From NCBI RefSeq assembly GCF_000308275.2, contig NZ_HG529490.1:709695-773694 (forward strand): a stretch of 64,000 nucleotides of DNA, read 5' to 3'. Source of the DNA: Levyella massiliensis. GTDB lineage: Bacteria > Bacillota > Clostridia > Tissierellales > Peptoniphilaceae. Position numbers and translations under genes: made by a program. The notes under the pieces were generated by a model, which searched no databases, was not told the DNA's origin, and saw nothing but the letters and a program-made list of their open reading frames with translations. Below, in pieces: positions 53,673-61,872 of this stretch (positions are counted from its first letter, which is position 1; each line of letters begins with the position of its first letter).

Positions 53673-55517
53673 TTAGCGTTTGATGAAATATTCCTCGTAC
53701 CATGCGAGGAACATATAAACCGTCCAAATCTTACGATGCAGCGGACGCTTTCCCGACAAGTTCTCATCGATCAAATGCTTCAGTTGCTTGACGTCAAAGA
53801 ACTGCGCCGCTAAATCGCCGGTGAGCATTTCGGTAATACGGTCGCTATATTTGGGCTCCTTCAGCCAATACTTCAGGGGTACGACATAGCCCTTCTTTTT
53901 ACGTTTTGCCCAGTCTTCCGGCAGATACTGGAGGGCAGCATTTCGGAAGGCGATTTTTACCTTATTGCCTTGGATCTTTAAATCATCCGGAAGCGTGCGC
54001 GCAAAATCCAGTAAATCTTCATCCAATAAAGGCGTTACCAATTGCACGCCATGTCCGATATTCATACGATCTGCTTTTAACGCGATATCGTTTCTCACCC
54101 ATACATGAAAATCCAAGTATTGCTTTTTCTGAATATCCGATTTATCCTGCACTTTTTCAAAATACGGTGCCAATAAATCTTTGACGTGCGGCGCCTGGCG
54201 ATAGGATAAATGCACGAGACGACGTGCCTCCTCTTCATGGAAGATCTTCGCCTGGCCAATATACCAATCCTCCACCGGCATCCCCTTAATGGCAAAATTC
54301 TTGCCCTTGAAGTCCTTCAGAGAGCGCAACATGCGCTTACCGATCGCACGACGCAACGCAAGCGGTAGGATTTTATAAGTATTCATATATTGCGGTTCCG
54401 TGTATTCAAAGTAACCGCCGAAAAATTCATCGGCGCCCTCGCCGGAGAACACAGCTTTTGTGTGGCTGCTCATGAGTTCCGAGAGATAGAACATAGGAAT
54501 GGCAGAAAGATTCGCAAAGGGTTGATCGCACAAATACACAATCGTTGACAGTTCGGAAAAAGTCTTATCCGAATCCACAATTTGGCTGTAGTGTTCGGCG
54601 CCGATGATTTGCGAAAGGGCACGGGCATTATCAATTTCCGAAAACTCTTTGTCGTGATAGCCCACCGTGAACGTCTCTTTGGGACGCAGACGGCTGGCCA
54701 AGTACGAACTGTCCACACCGCCGGAGAGAGACTGGCCGATCATTGAAGGATCGCTGAAATATTTAAGCTTATCGGCAATGGATTTGCCCACCAGCTCGTT
54801 AATCCGCGTAGAAGCCTCCTCAAGTGTCATCTCCTGCGGATCAAAATCCACGTCCCAATACTGCTTTTGTTCCAACGTGACGCCCGTTTCTGACGGTGTC
54901 ACGACGAGATACGTGGCTCCCGGGAAAGAGAACACCCCTTTAAAGAAAGTTTCATCCAGCGTTGGGGATTGGAAAATCAAATACGGCACGAGGGCGTCGC
55001 GATTCAGGACTTTCTCAAAGGTCGGAAAAGCCAGGAATGCCTTGGTTTCCGATGCAAAAACAACGCCTCCGTCCTTGGTTTTATAGTAATACACCGGCTG
55101 CGTTGCAAAGCGATCGCGCAACACATAGAGTTTCTGAGTGTTCTTATCGTGTACGACAACGATGTAGCCGCCTTTAATCACCGTGGCAAAGCCCATCCCC
55201 TCTCGCGTATAAATCGCGGCAATCGCTTCGGCCGGCGACAAGGACAGAGCATTTTCCACGCCCAGTTCTTGCGCATGCTGACGCACTTCATCCACATTGT
55301 TCACGAAGCCGGTAAGGAGCACGACGGCTTCATCCGTCTCGGCAAGCTCCTTATGATCAAAGGCATAGTGCAAATCCATGCCCAAATACCCCAGCTCCAA
55401 GCCGTTCTTCTTATAGTGTAGCGTATAGTCTTTTCCGCGATACGCCATTGTTTCCATCATTTTGTCTACCGTATTGTCCGGTGTTTGGGTGTGAAAAGTT
55501 GCTACAAAACCAGCCAT
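53673..55517 (-). CDS. asnB: Asparagine synthetase B-like protein with degenerate glutaminase domain
   Basis: 614 residues. The C-terminal synthetase domain is intact, with PP-loop SLSGGVDSS near residue 275 and the later FSGEGADEFFGGY, so aspartate adenylation and amidation are expected. The N-terminal glutaminase domain is not: the catalytic Cys 2 is Ala (the chain begins MAGFVATF), HRGPD is YRGKD, and the RRL motif after LG is replaced by LGMDLHY. Ammonia rather than glutamine is therefore the probable nitrogen donor. The start at 55517 has AAGGAACAGCA upstream; the ORF extends further but no upstream start restores a Cys. Monocistronic, with its own terminator. Confidence 0.85.
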   Translation of the reverse strand: MAGFVATFHTQTPDNTVDKMMETMAYRGKDYTLHYKKNGLELGYLGMDLHYAFDHKELAETDEAVVLLTGFVNNVDEVRQHAQELGVENALSLSPAEAIAAIYTREGMGFATVIKGGYIVVVHDKNTQKLYVLRDRFATQPVYYYKTKDGGVVFASETKAFLAFPTFEKVLNRDALVPYLIFQSPTLDETFFKGVFSFPGATYLVVTPSETGVTLEQKQYWDVDFDPQEMTLEEASTRINELVGKSIADKLKYFSDPSMIGQSLSGGVDSSYLASRLRPKETFTVGYHDKEFSEIDNARALSQIIGAEHYSQIVDSDKTFSELSTIVYLCDQPFANLSAIPMFYLSELMSSHTKAVFSGEGADEFFGGYFEYTEPQYMNTYKILPLALRRAIGKRMLRSLKDFKGKNFAIKGMPVEDWYIGQAKIFHEEEARRLVHLSYRQAPHVKDLLAPYFEKVQDKSDIQKKQYLDFHVWVRNDIALKADRMNIGHGVQLVTPLLDEDLLDFARTLPDDLKIQGNKVKIAFRNAALQYLPEDWAKRKKKGYVVPLKYWLKEPKYSDRITEMLTGDLAAQFFDVKQLKHLIDENLSGKRPLHRKIWTVYMFLAWYEEYFIKR

Positions 55518-55782
55518 TGCTGTTCCTTCTTTCTTGCTTTTTTCTGTCACGTGCAAAAATATTTTATACGATATTGACGTTGATTCAATAAAAAAATCTC
55601 GATTTTCGAAAAGGAGAAGGACAAGCGTTGACAAGATTTTATCATGATGTTATCTTTAACTAACAGATGGGGCTGTCCTTTCTCCGGCGCCCCCTCATTC
55701 GAAAGGAATATGGATATCCTTTCCCTCATTGTTAGCCTAGGCTATCATCTCCCGCCCACGGGAGAAACAGAAGGAGACTATC

Positions 55783-56427
55783 TTGCCGCACCAAAAAGAA
55801 TGGGAACGAGCATTGGTTCACCATTGCGCCGAAACGTTAGCCGGCCTTAAGCCTGCATCTCTGCTATGTCTTCGCTCCGATGCATTGTTGCAAAGTCAGG
55901 ACGCCGTCGACTACGGAAATGCGCAATTCAATCGTTTCGGGATTCGCTTTTTTGCGCTGGGACGATGCCGTAAGGCAGAACGCATCCTCATCTATCGCGA
56001 AGAACGCCTGAACGCTTGGTTACATAAAGGCGATGTTCGAAAGGCGCTGGAAGTCTTTGGTTACGACTGCAGCCTTCCGCCTGCGACGGACATCGTTACT
56101 GCCGGCTCTGTTCCACAAAACCACTATCCGTTGGTAGGGTCACTCCTGCAACAATTGCTTTGCCGCATGACGCAATGCCCCTCCATCTCGGATGAAATCG
56201 GCCTGTTCCTCGGCTATCCCGTCGAGGACGTCATAAGTTACGCCAAGGATCGCGGACGCAACGCCTACGCCATGCGCGGGTACTGGCGCGTCTATCACAA
56301 TCCCAGCGAAGCCCGTAAGACCTTTGAGGCATTTCATGCCTGTCGGCAATGCTGGCTTGCCGCCCTACAAAATGGCGATGATCTCTTTCGCCTTCTGGAT
56401 GCGGTTGCCTGCCCTGTGCCGGCTTGA
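55783..56427 (+). CDS. DUF3793 family protein
   Basis: 214-residue cytoplasmic protein of the DUF3793 family, function unknown, with typical segments LCLRSDALLQ, KAERILIYREERL, and LGYPVEDVISYAKDRGRNAYAMRGYWRVYHNPSEARKTFEAF. The start is a TTG at 55783 with AAGGAG 6 nt upstream. Together with the flavodoxin gene 100 bp downstream it forms a pair often seen in anaerobic Firmicutes, hinting at a link with iron or redox metabolism. Confidence 0.85.
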   Translation: MPHQKEWERALVHHCAETLAGLKPASLLCLRSDALLQSQDAVDYGNAQFNRFGIRFFALGRCRKAERILIYREERLNAWLHKGDVRKALEVFGYDCSLPPATDIVTAGSVPQNHYPLVGSLLQQLLCRMTQCPSISDEIGLFLGYPVEDVISYAKDRGRNAYAMRGYWRVYHNPSEARKTFEAFHACRQCWLAALQNGDDLFRLLDAVACPVPA

Positions 56428-56527
56428 TCTAAGACATTTCCATCGCTACCAAACGCAGGAAATGCAGCAATGGCTGTGAAACGAATCGCAGCAGAACAGC
56501 TTCCTAATAGGAAGAAAAGGAGTAATC

Positions 56528-56956
56528 ATGACTGTCGGAATTATTTATTGGAGCGGCACCGGTAACACGGAACAGATGGCCGGCGTGCTGGAAGAGGCAT
56601 TAAAAGCAGAGGGCGTTTCCGTTGAAGTGCATCCCGTCAGCGATGTCACCGTCGACCAGGCACTGCAGTTCGACAAGCTGGCGCTGGGCTGCCCCGCCAT
56701 GGGCGACGAACAGCTGGAAGAAGTCGAGTTTGAGCCATTCTATGAGGATCTGAAGGCTGCCATCGGCGGCGACAAGCCCGTGGTTCTCTTCGGTTCCTAC
56801 TCCTGGAACGAAGGACAGTGGATGGAAGATTGGACCGATGATGCCCGCAGCGCCGGCCTGAATCTGTTGGATGATGGCGTCGCCTGCTACGAAGCACCTG
56901 ACGATGAAGAGAAAAAAGAAGCACTGGTGGATCTGGCGAAATTGCTGGCGAAATAA
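56528..56956 (+). CDS. Flavodoxin
   Basis: 142-residue FMN-binding electron carrier that can replace ferredoxin under iron limitation. The phosphate-binding loop WSGTGNTEQMA is at residues 8-18; the FMN-flanking loops are ALGCPAMGDEQLEE and GSYSWNEGQWMEDW. Acidic overall, typical length. AAGGAG precedes the ATG. Followed by a strong terminator. Confidence 0.95.
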   Translation: MTVGIIYWSGTGNTEQMAGVLEEALKAEGVSVEVHPVSDVTVDQALQFDKLALGCPAMGDEQLEEVEFEPFYEDLKAAIGGDKPVVLFGSYSWNEGQWMEDWTDDARSAGLNLLDDGVACYEAPDDEEKKEALVDLAKLLAK

Positions 56957-56984
56957 TCCTCGGTTCTTCCGAAATATAATAAAG

Positions 56985-57009
56985 AAGGCGGTCCTTCGGA
57001 CCGCCTTTT
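56985..57009 (+). terminator. Terminator after flavodoxin
   Basis: Perfect 10-bp stem AAGGCGGTCC / GGACCGCCTT, loop TTC, then TT. Confidence 0.88.
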
Positions 57010-57042
57010 AATTCGCCGTTATTCGCCGCGAAACGCGGGGCA

Positions 57043-57344
57043 CACAGTGCTTTTTACGATACATCGATTTAACACTGTAGGAAAAATGAGTGAAATACAG
57101 TGTTTTTATCGATAATCCTATTTTGTACTGTACAAATCGCGAGGCAAATACAGTACTTTCGCCGAAAACTTTAATTTGTACTGTAAAAAAAGGAAAGAAA
57201 ATACAGTGCAAATATTGATAATCTCTAAAAGTACTGTATTTCGTCGCTGAAAACTACAGTACTTTTGAACAAAATTTCAATTTGCACTGTAAAAGAGGCC
57301 GAAATCCTACAGTACTTCCCGTCGTATTTCAAAAAAGCACTGTA
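57043..57344. repeat. Hairpin array C3: 6 units, exact 53-bp period
   Basis: Units of 37 bp with arms TACAGTAC / GTACTGTA (or -GC/GC- variants) start at 57043, 57096, 57149, 57202, 57255 and 57308, with 16-bp spacers. Arms are shared with arrays C1 and C2; loops and spacers are not. It fills the junction between the convergent flavodoxin and DJ-1 genes. Confidence 0.95.
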
Positions 57345-57419
57345 AAGTCGAAAATCCGGAAATGGCCTGCCATGTTTCCAAGAGGATCGCTGCCCTTCAT
57401 CGTTTAAAATAGCAGCGCT

Positions 57420-58004
57420 TTACGATTCAAAGCCGTAGTAGTCTTCCACTTTATGTTGCTGAATGCCTTCTTTGACCTTTTCGAGGACATCGGGACCGCA
57501 AATCTCACGAATCAGATGAAATGCTTCATACGCAGCAATGGCCGCACCGCGGCCGGTAATAATATTACCATCTTGAACCACTAGGGCGTCATCCACATAG
57601 CTACCGATATCGGTAAGCTGGGGCGCCGTGCTCGGAAAGCTGGTTACTTTTTTATCGCTGACGACGCCGGCGGCGTTTAAAACGATCGGAGCCGCACAGA
57701 TGGCCGAGACGATCTTGTTTTCTTTCGTGAAGCGACGGACTAAATTCAGCACGCGCTCGTCGTCGCGCAGATGAACGGAACCCGGCATGCCGCCCGGCAA
57801 ATAGAGACCCAGATACTCCTCTTCCTTCAGGGCGTCCAAGCACAGATCTGCCATGACAGGAACACCGTGCGAACCGGTCACCAGGCGTTGCCCTGAAATT
57901 GAAACCATGTCCACCGTAAGTCCTGCACGACGCAGATAATCCACCGGCGTCAACGCTTCCACTTCTTCAAAGCCTTCCGCCAATAAAACGAGAAACTTTT
58001 TCAT
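57420..58004 (-). CDS. DJ-1/PfpI family protein (YajL-like)
   Basis: 194-residue class-I glutamine amidotransferase-like fold protein of the DJ-1/YajL type, associated with stress and glyoxal or protein deglycation. Seen: LLAEGFEEVEALTPVDYLRRAG (with the conserved Glu), PGGMPGSVHLRD, and the nucleophile Cys in SAICAAPIVL near residue 105. Good ribosome binding site (AAAGGAGCAGCA). Confidence 0.92.
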   Translation of the reverse strand: MKKFLVLLAEGFEEVEALTPVDYLRRAGLTVDMVSISGQRLVTGSHGVPVMADLCLDALKEEEYLGLYLPGGMPGSVHLRDDERVLNLVRRFTKENKIVSAICAAPIVLNAAGVVSDKKVTSFPSTAPQLTDIGSYVDDALVVQDGNIITGRGAAIAAYEAFHLIREICGPDVLEKVKEGIQQHKVEDYYGFES

Positions 58005-58109
58005 TGCTGCTCCTTTCGTATTCTTGGAAACATCTTATGCTTTAGAACTCTACTCCTTCTCCCTATCGAAGCAAGCGGCATCGATGGCTTTAGGAATGCC
58101 GGCAACAAG

Positions 58110-59345
58110 TTACCGTACAACCTCTTTCGTAAAATCCTCCAACGCAATGAATTTCAAAAGTCCGTTCTCATAGCGCTGCGCCACCTCGCCTTGCAGCAAT
58201 GGCAGCACATAGGTACACATCTTCTGCTCCAAGGTGTCCCGATCCTGAAACCAGTCTTGGGGAATCTTTTTCTCGCGATTAGCGATCGTTTCCGAAGGTA
58301 CGGCGTCATACGTCACCGTATAAGGAGCAGAGGATTCACGCAACAAGACCGGAATACGGTTGGTGTCATGGAGGTTGGCCAAGACGGCCTTGCGTCCCAG
58401 CAAAAACGCCTCTTCGACATCCGTTGCCGAGAGTAACGCAGCCGTACGCTGGGTAATGCTAAGTTCTACGGAACGCGTCTTAATGCCAAGACGGGTATGC
58501 ACTTCATCTGCCAGATTCGCCGCCACCCCAGAAAGCACTGGATGATGAAAGCCCTCGTCCTGCGAAGCTACCGTTTCGCGCCGTTCGAGAAGACGTTCCG
58601 TATCTCGATACCCCTCCGAAATGGCAACTAACACATTGCGATGCGACTTCACCGCAGCCGCAATTTCTTCCATCATGGCATCCAAGGACTGCGGATGCTC
58701 CCCGAGATAGAGAAGATCCACCCTTCGCTCCGTCTGACCGCCATTGCAAGCCACTGCACTGGCCGCCAACCACCCGGCATTGCGCCCCATAATTTCTACG
58801 ATGGTGCAAGACGGTTCAGCATAAATGGCAATATCATTACGAATCGTTATGAGCGTGTTATTGACATATTTGGCAGCCGACGCAAAGCCCGGTGAATGAT
58901 CCATCCCGCAAAGATCATTATCGATGGTCTTCGGCGCACCGCCGATATGCAGATCCGTGATACCGCGCTGGCGCATAGCGATGTTTAGTTTCATCACAGT
59001 ATCCATGGAGTCATTGCCACCGATATAGATCAAATGCGTGATGGCAAGCGCTCGCAGATTGGCAAAAAGATGGTCATAAAACACGTCGTCGGGATCTGCC
59101 GGCAACTGAAAACGACAGCTGCGGAGAATGGAAGACGGCCTGCGTTTTAAAGCTTCCGCCACTTCCTTTTCGCGGAACGCTTCCTTATCGATCTCCACGA
59201 GTCGATTTTCCATGATCCCCGTTATACCGTTCAAACTGCCATAGATGTGCGTAAAGTGTTGCTCCAGCGCTTCCGTAATAGCCCCCGCCAAGGTAGCGTT
59301 GATGACGGCCGTGGGACCGCCGGATTGTGCGATTAAAAGATTCAT
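58110..59345 (-). CDS. 6-phosphofructokinase, pyrophosphate-dependent type by signature
   Basis: 411-residue PFK-family enzyme. Start MNLLIAQSGGPTAVINATLAG at 59345 after GGGGAGG. Two signature positions point to PPi rather than ATP: the usual GGDGS is GGNDS here (Asp at the fourth position) and the active-site motif is PKTIDND (Lys instead of Gly). The Asp-to-Asn at the third position of GGDDS is unusual and should be checked. Catalytic TIDND and MGRNAGWLA motifs are intact. Length matches long-form clostridial PFKs. Divergent from the transaminase gene. Confidence 0.87.
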   Translation of the reverse strand: MNLLIAQSGGPTAVINATLAGAITEALEQHFTHIYGSLNGITGIMENRLVEIDKEAFREKEVAEALKRRPSSILRSCRFQLPADPDDVFYDHLFANLRALAITHLIYIGGNDSMDTVMKLNIAMRQRGITDLHIGGAPKTIDNDLCGMDHSPGFASAAKYVNNTLITIRNDIAIYAEPSCTIVEIMGRNAGWLAASAVACNGGQTERRVDLLYLGEHPQSLDAMMEEIAAAVKSHRNVLVAISEGYRDTERLLERRETVASQDEGFHHPVLSGVAANLADEVHTRLGIKTRSVELSITQRTAALLSATDVEEAFLLGRKAVLANLHDTNRIPVLLRESSAPYTVTYDAVPSETIANREKKIPQDWFQDRDTLEQKMCTYVLPLLQGEVAQRYENGLLKFIALEDFTKEVVR

Positions 59346-59491
59346 GCTTTCCTCCCCTGCTTTCTTCTTCCTTAATAGTATCCAATGTGCCACTTTTTTG
59401 CAGAAAAAAAAGTAGCAACGGGGCAACCGTTTTACAAAATTCCGCAAGCGGGCTATACTGAGGCTGTCAGAGGAACTGAGGGGAGTGGAAT

Positions 59492-60349
59492 ATGAGAAAT
59501 TTCGGCTATTACAACGGACAATCGGACCTTATCGAAAACATCAAAATTCCCATGAACGATCGCGTCTGCTGGTTCGGAGACGGCGTCTATGATGCCGGCC
59601 CGTGCCATAACTATCATATTTTTGCCTTAAAAGAGCATTTGGAACGCTTCTACGGCAATGCGAAAAAACTGGACATGCAAATCCCCATGGAAAAAGAAGC
59701 GCTCGCAAAATTACTGCAGGAATCGGTGAAAAAATTGGATGATGGCGATTCGTTCGTCTACTATCAGGTGACGCGTGGGACAGCCATGCGGCAACACACC
59801 TATGAACCGGGACCTGGCAATTTGTGGATCATGATTAAGCCGCAAAAGGTCAACGACGGCACAAAACCCGTATCGCTCGTGACCTGTGAAGACACGCGTT
59901 TCTTCCATTGCGACATTAAAACGCTGAATTTGATTCCGACCGTCATGGCGGCGCAAAAAGCCAAACGCGCCGGTTGCCATGAAGCCGTGTTCTATCGTCC
60001 GGGCGGCCGCATTACGGAATGTGCGCATAGCAATGTCCATATTCTTAAGGACGGCACTTTGATCACAGCGCCGACAGATCATCTGATTTTGCCGGGCATC
60101 GCTCGTCGCCATTTATTAAATGCCTGTGATCGACTGGGCGTGCGCTACCTGGAAAAGCCCTATTACCTCGAAGATTTCTTTGCCGCGGACGAGGTGCTCG
60201 TCACGAGTTCCAGCAATTTGTGCCTACGCGCCACCGAATGTGATGGCAAGGCTGTCGGCGGTAAGGACGGCGCACTGTATGAAAAATTGCGCCAAGCGGT
60301 CATCGATGAATTTTTAACGGAAACCGAAGGCGACGCCACAGAAGCGTAG
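59492..60349 (+). CDS. D-amino-acid transaminase (class IV aminotransferase)
   Basis: 285-residue fold-type IV PLP enzyme, probably D-alanine/D-glutamate transaminase, interconverting D-Ala and D-Glu for peptidoglycan. Seen: YYNGQSDLIENIKIPMNDR, FGDGVYDA, the PLP Lys in DIKTLNLIPTVMAAQKAK, and TECAHSNVHI with the PLP-phosphate loop. A GAGGGG site precedes the ATG. Relevant to D-amino-acid supply together with the racemase and ligase at 35989-37861. Confidence 0.9.
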   Translation: MRNFGYYNGQSDLIENIKIPMNDRVCWFGDGVYDAGPCHNYHIFALKEHLERFYGNAKKLDMQIPMEKEALAKLLQESVKKLDDGDSFVYYQVTRGTAMRQHTYEPGPGNLWIMIKPQKVNDGTKPVSLVTCEDTRFFHCDIKTLNLIPTVMAAQKAKRAGCHEAVFYRPGGRITECAHSNVHILKDGTLITAPTDHLILPGIARRHLLNACDRLGVRYLEKPYYLEDFFAADEVLVTSSSNLCLRATECDGKAVGGKDGALYEKLRQAVIDEFLTETEGDATEA

Positions 60350-60366
60350 CCTCTGTTTTTCGGAAC

Positions 60367-60401
60367 GCATGCCCGGGAGCATCCCTGCCCCGGGCATTTT
60401 T
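60367..60401 (+). terminator. Terminator between the transaminase and the oxidase operon
   Basis: ATGCCCGGG / CCCGGGCAT stem with an 11-nt loop, then TTTT. Only 14 bp separate it from the next ATG, so the following operon either relies on readthrough or on a promoter inside or upstream of the transaminase gene. Confidence 0.85.
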
Positions 60402-60414
60402 ACGAGGGGGATAC

Positions 60415-61872
60415 ATGTTTGATGTTTTAATCATCGGTGGCGGTATTGTGGGATGTGCCATCGGACGCTGTTTGTCGCAGTATGCGCTAAAACTTGGGCT
60501 TTTGGAAAAGAATGTCGAAGTCTGCCAAGGTACGACAAAAGCTAATTCTGCCATTGTCCACGGCGGCTTTGACTGTGTGCCCGGTACACTGAAAGCCAAA
60601 CTCAATGTGCGTGGCAATGCCATGATGGCACAGCTTAGTCAAGAACTGGGCTTCGCCTACCATGAGGTGGGATCACTCGTGCTTGCCTTTGACGCAGAAG
60701 ATATCGCCGAATTGAATATTTTAATGGAGCGCGGTTTGAAAAACGGTGTTGCCGATCTTCAGCTGATCGATCCGCCGGCCATTCATGCATTGGAACCGCG
60801 CGTATCACGAGAGGTGAAAAAAGCCCTCTACTGCCCGCATTCTGGCGTGCTGGATCCCTTTAATTTTACCTACGGGATGTTGGAAAATGCCATGGAAAAC
60901 GGCTTGGAACTGTTTACGGAAACGGAAGTCACCGGGCTTGAAAAGGTATCCGAAGGTATATGCGTGCACACCACCCAAGGCGATTTTACGACGCGCACTC
61001 TGATTAACGCTGCCGGATTGGGGGCAGAAGCCATTGCTGCCATGGCAAAGGAACACGACTTCAGATTAACCCCCACCAAAGGGGTCTATCGCCTGTTGGA
61101 CAAAACCAATGGAGAGGAAATTCACACCGTCCTTTTCCAGACGCCTACCAAACGTGGCAAGGGTGTCTTGGTGGCTCCGACCTATGACGGCAGCACCCTG
61201 GTCGGTCCCACTGCCACCATAGCAGACAATGCGGACGACACATCTGTCGATGCCGCCTCCTTAGCCATGGTGGACCGTCTCGGGCGCAAGTCTGTGCCGG
61301 ATTTAAAACTGCAACAAACCATTCGTGTCTTTACCGGCGTGCGTGCCAAGCCGGATACCGGTGATTTCATGATTTATCCTTCCCGCACCGTACCGGGACT
61401 GGTACACGTCGGCGGGATTGAATCCCCGGGGCTAGTCTCCTCGCCTGCCATTGCGGAATACGTCTTGGATCTCCTCTTACATCACGGTTTTGCGTATGCG
61501 AAAAAAACACATTTTCAGCCGAAACGCCACCCCTTCGTGCGTTTACGCGATGTATCCTTGGAAGAGAAAAAAGCGATGATTCAAAAAAATCCACGCTATG
61601 GCAATATCGTTTGTCGCTGTGAAACCATCTCCGAAGGCGAAATTGTAGATGCCATTCATCGCTTAGGCGGTGCACGGACGGTGGACGGTGTGAAGAGACG
61701 GGTGCGTGCCGGCATGGGCCGCTGTCAAGGCGGATTCTGCCTGCCGCGCGTCTTAGCCATCCTTGCCCGCGAATGTCATGTTGATCCTTCAACGATACGC
61801 AAAGAATATCGCGGATCCGAACTCATCACAAAGCACTTAAAAGAACAGGAGTCGCCGCATGCTACACTATGA
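60415..61872 (+). CDS. FAD-dependent oxidoreductase, GlpA-like with C-terminal BFD [2Fe-2S] domain
   Basis: 485 residues. N-terminal dinucleotide fold VLIIGGGIVGCAIGR, then a DAO-type FAD domain (ANSAIVHGGFDCVPGTLKAKLNVRG, LINAAGLGAEAIA, TPTKGVYRL, GLVHVGGIESPGL). The last 100 residues form a BFD-like cluster domain with IVCRCETISEGEIVDA and GRCQGGFCLP cysteines. In anaerobic Firmicutes such proteins with the two following genes act as an anaerobic glycerol-3-phosphate dehydrogenase-like complex. Overlaps the next gene by 14 bp. GAGGGGG precedes the ATG. Confidence 0.88.
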   Translation: MFDVLIIGGGIVGCAIGRCLSQYALKLGLLEKNVEVCQGTTKANSAIVHGGFDCVPGTLKAKLNVRGNAMMAQLSQELGFAYHEVGSLVLAFDAEDIAELNILMERGLKNGVADLQLIDPPAIHALEPRVSREVKKALYCPHSGVLDPFNFTYGMLENAMENGLELFTETEVTGLEKVSEGICVHTTQGDFTTRTLINAAGLGAEAIAAMAKEHDFRLTPTKGVYRLLDKTNGEEIHTVLFQTPTKRGKGVLVAPTYDGSTLVGPTATIADNADDTSVDAASLAMVDRLGRKSVPDLKLQQTIRVFTGVRAKPDTGDFMIYPSRTVPGLVHVGGIESPGLVSSPAIAEYVLDLLLHHGFAYAKKTHFQPKRHPFVRLRDVSLEEKKAMIQKNPRYGNIVCRCETISEGEIVDAIHRLGGARTVDGVKRRVRAGMGRCQGGFCLPRVLAILARECHVDPSTIRKEYRGSELITKHLKEQESPHATL

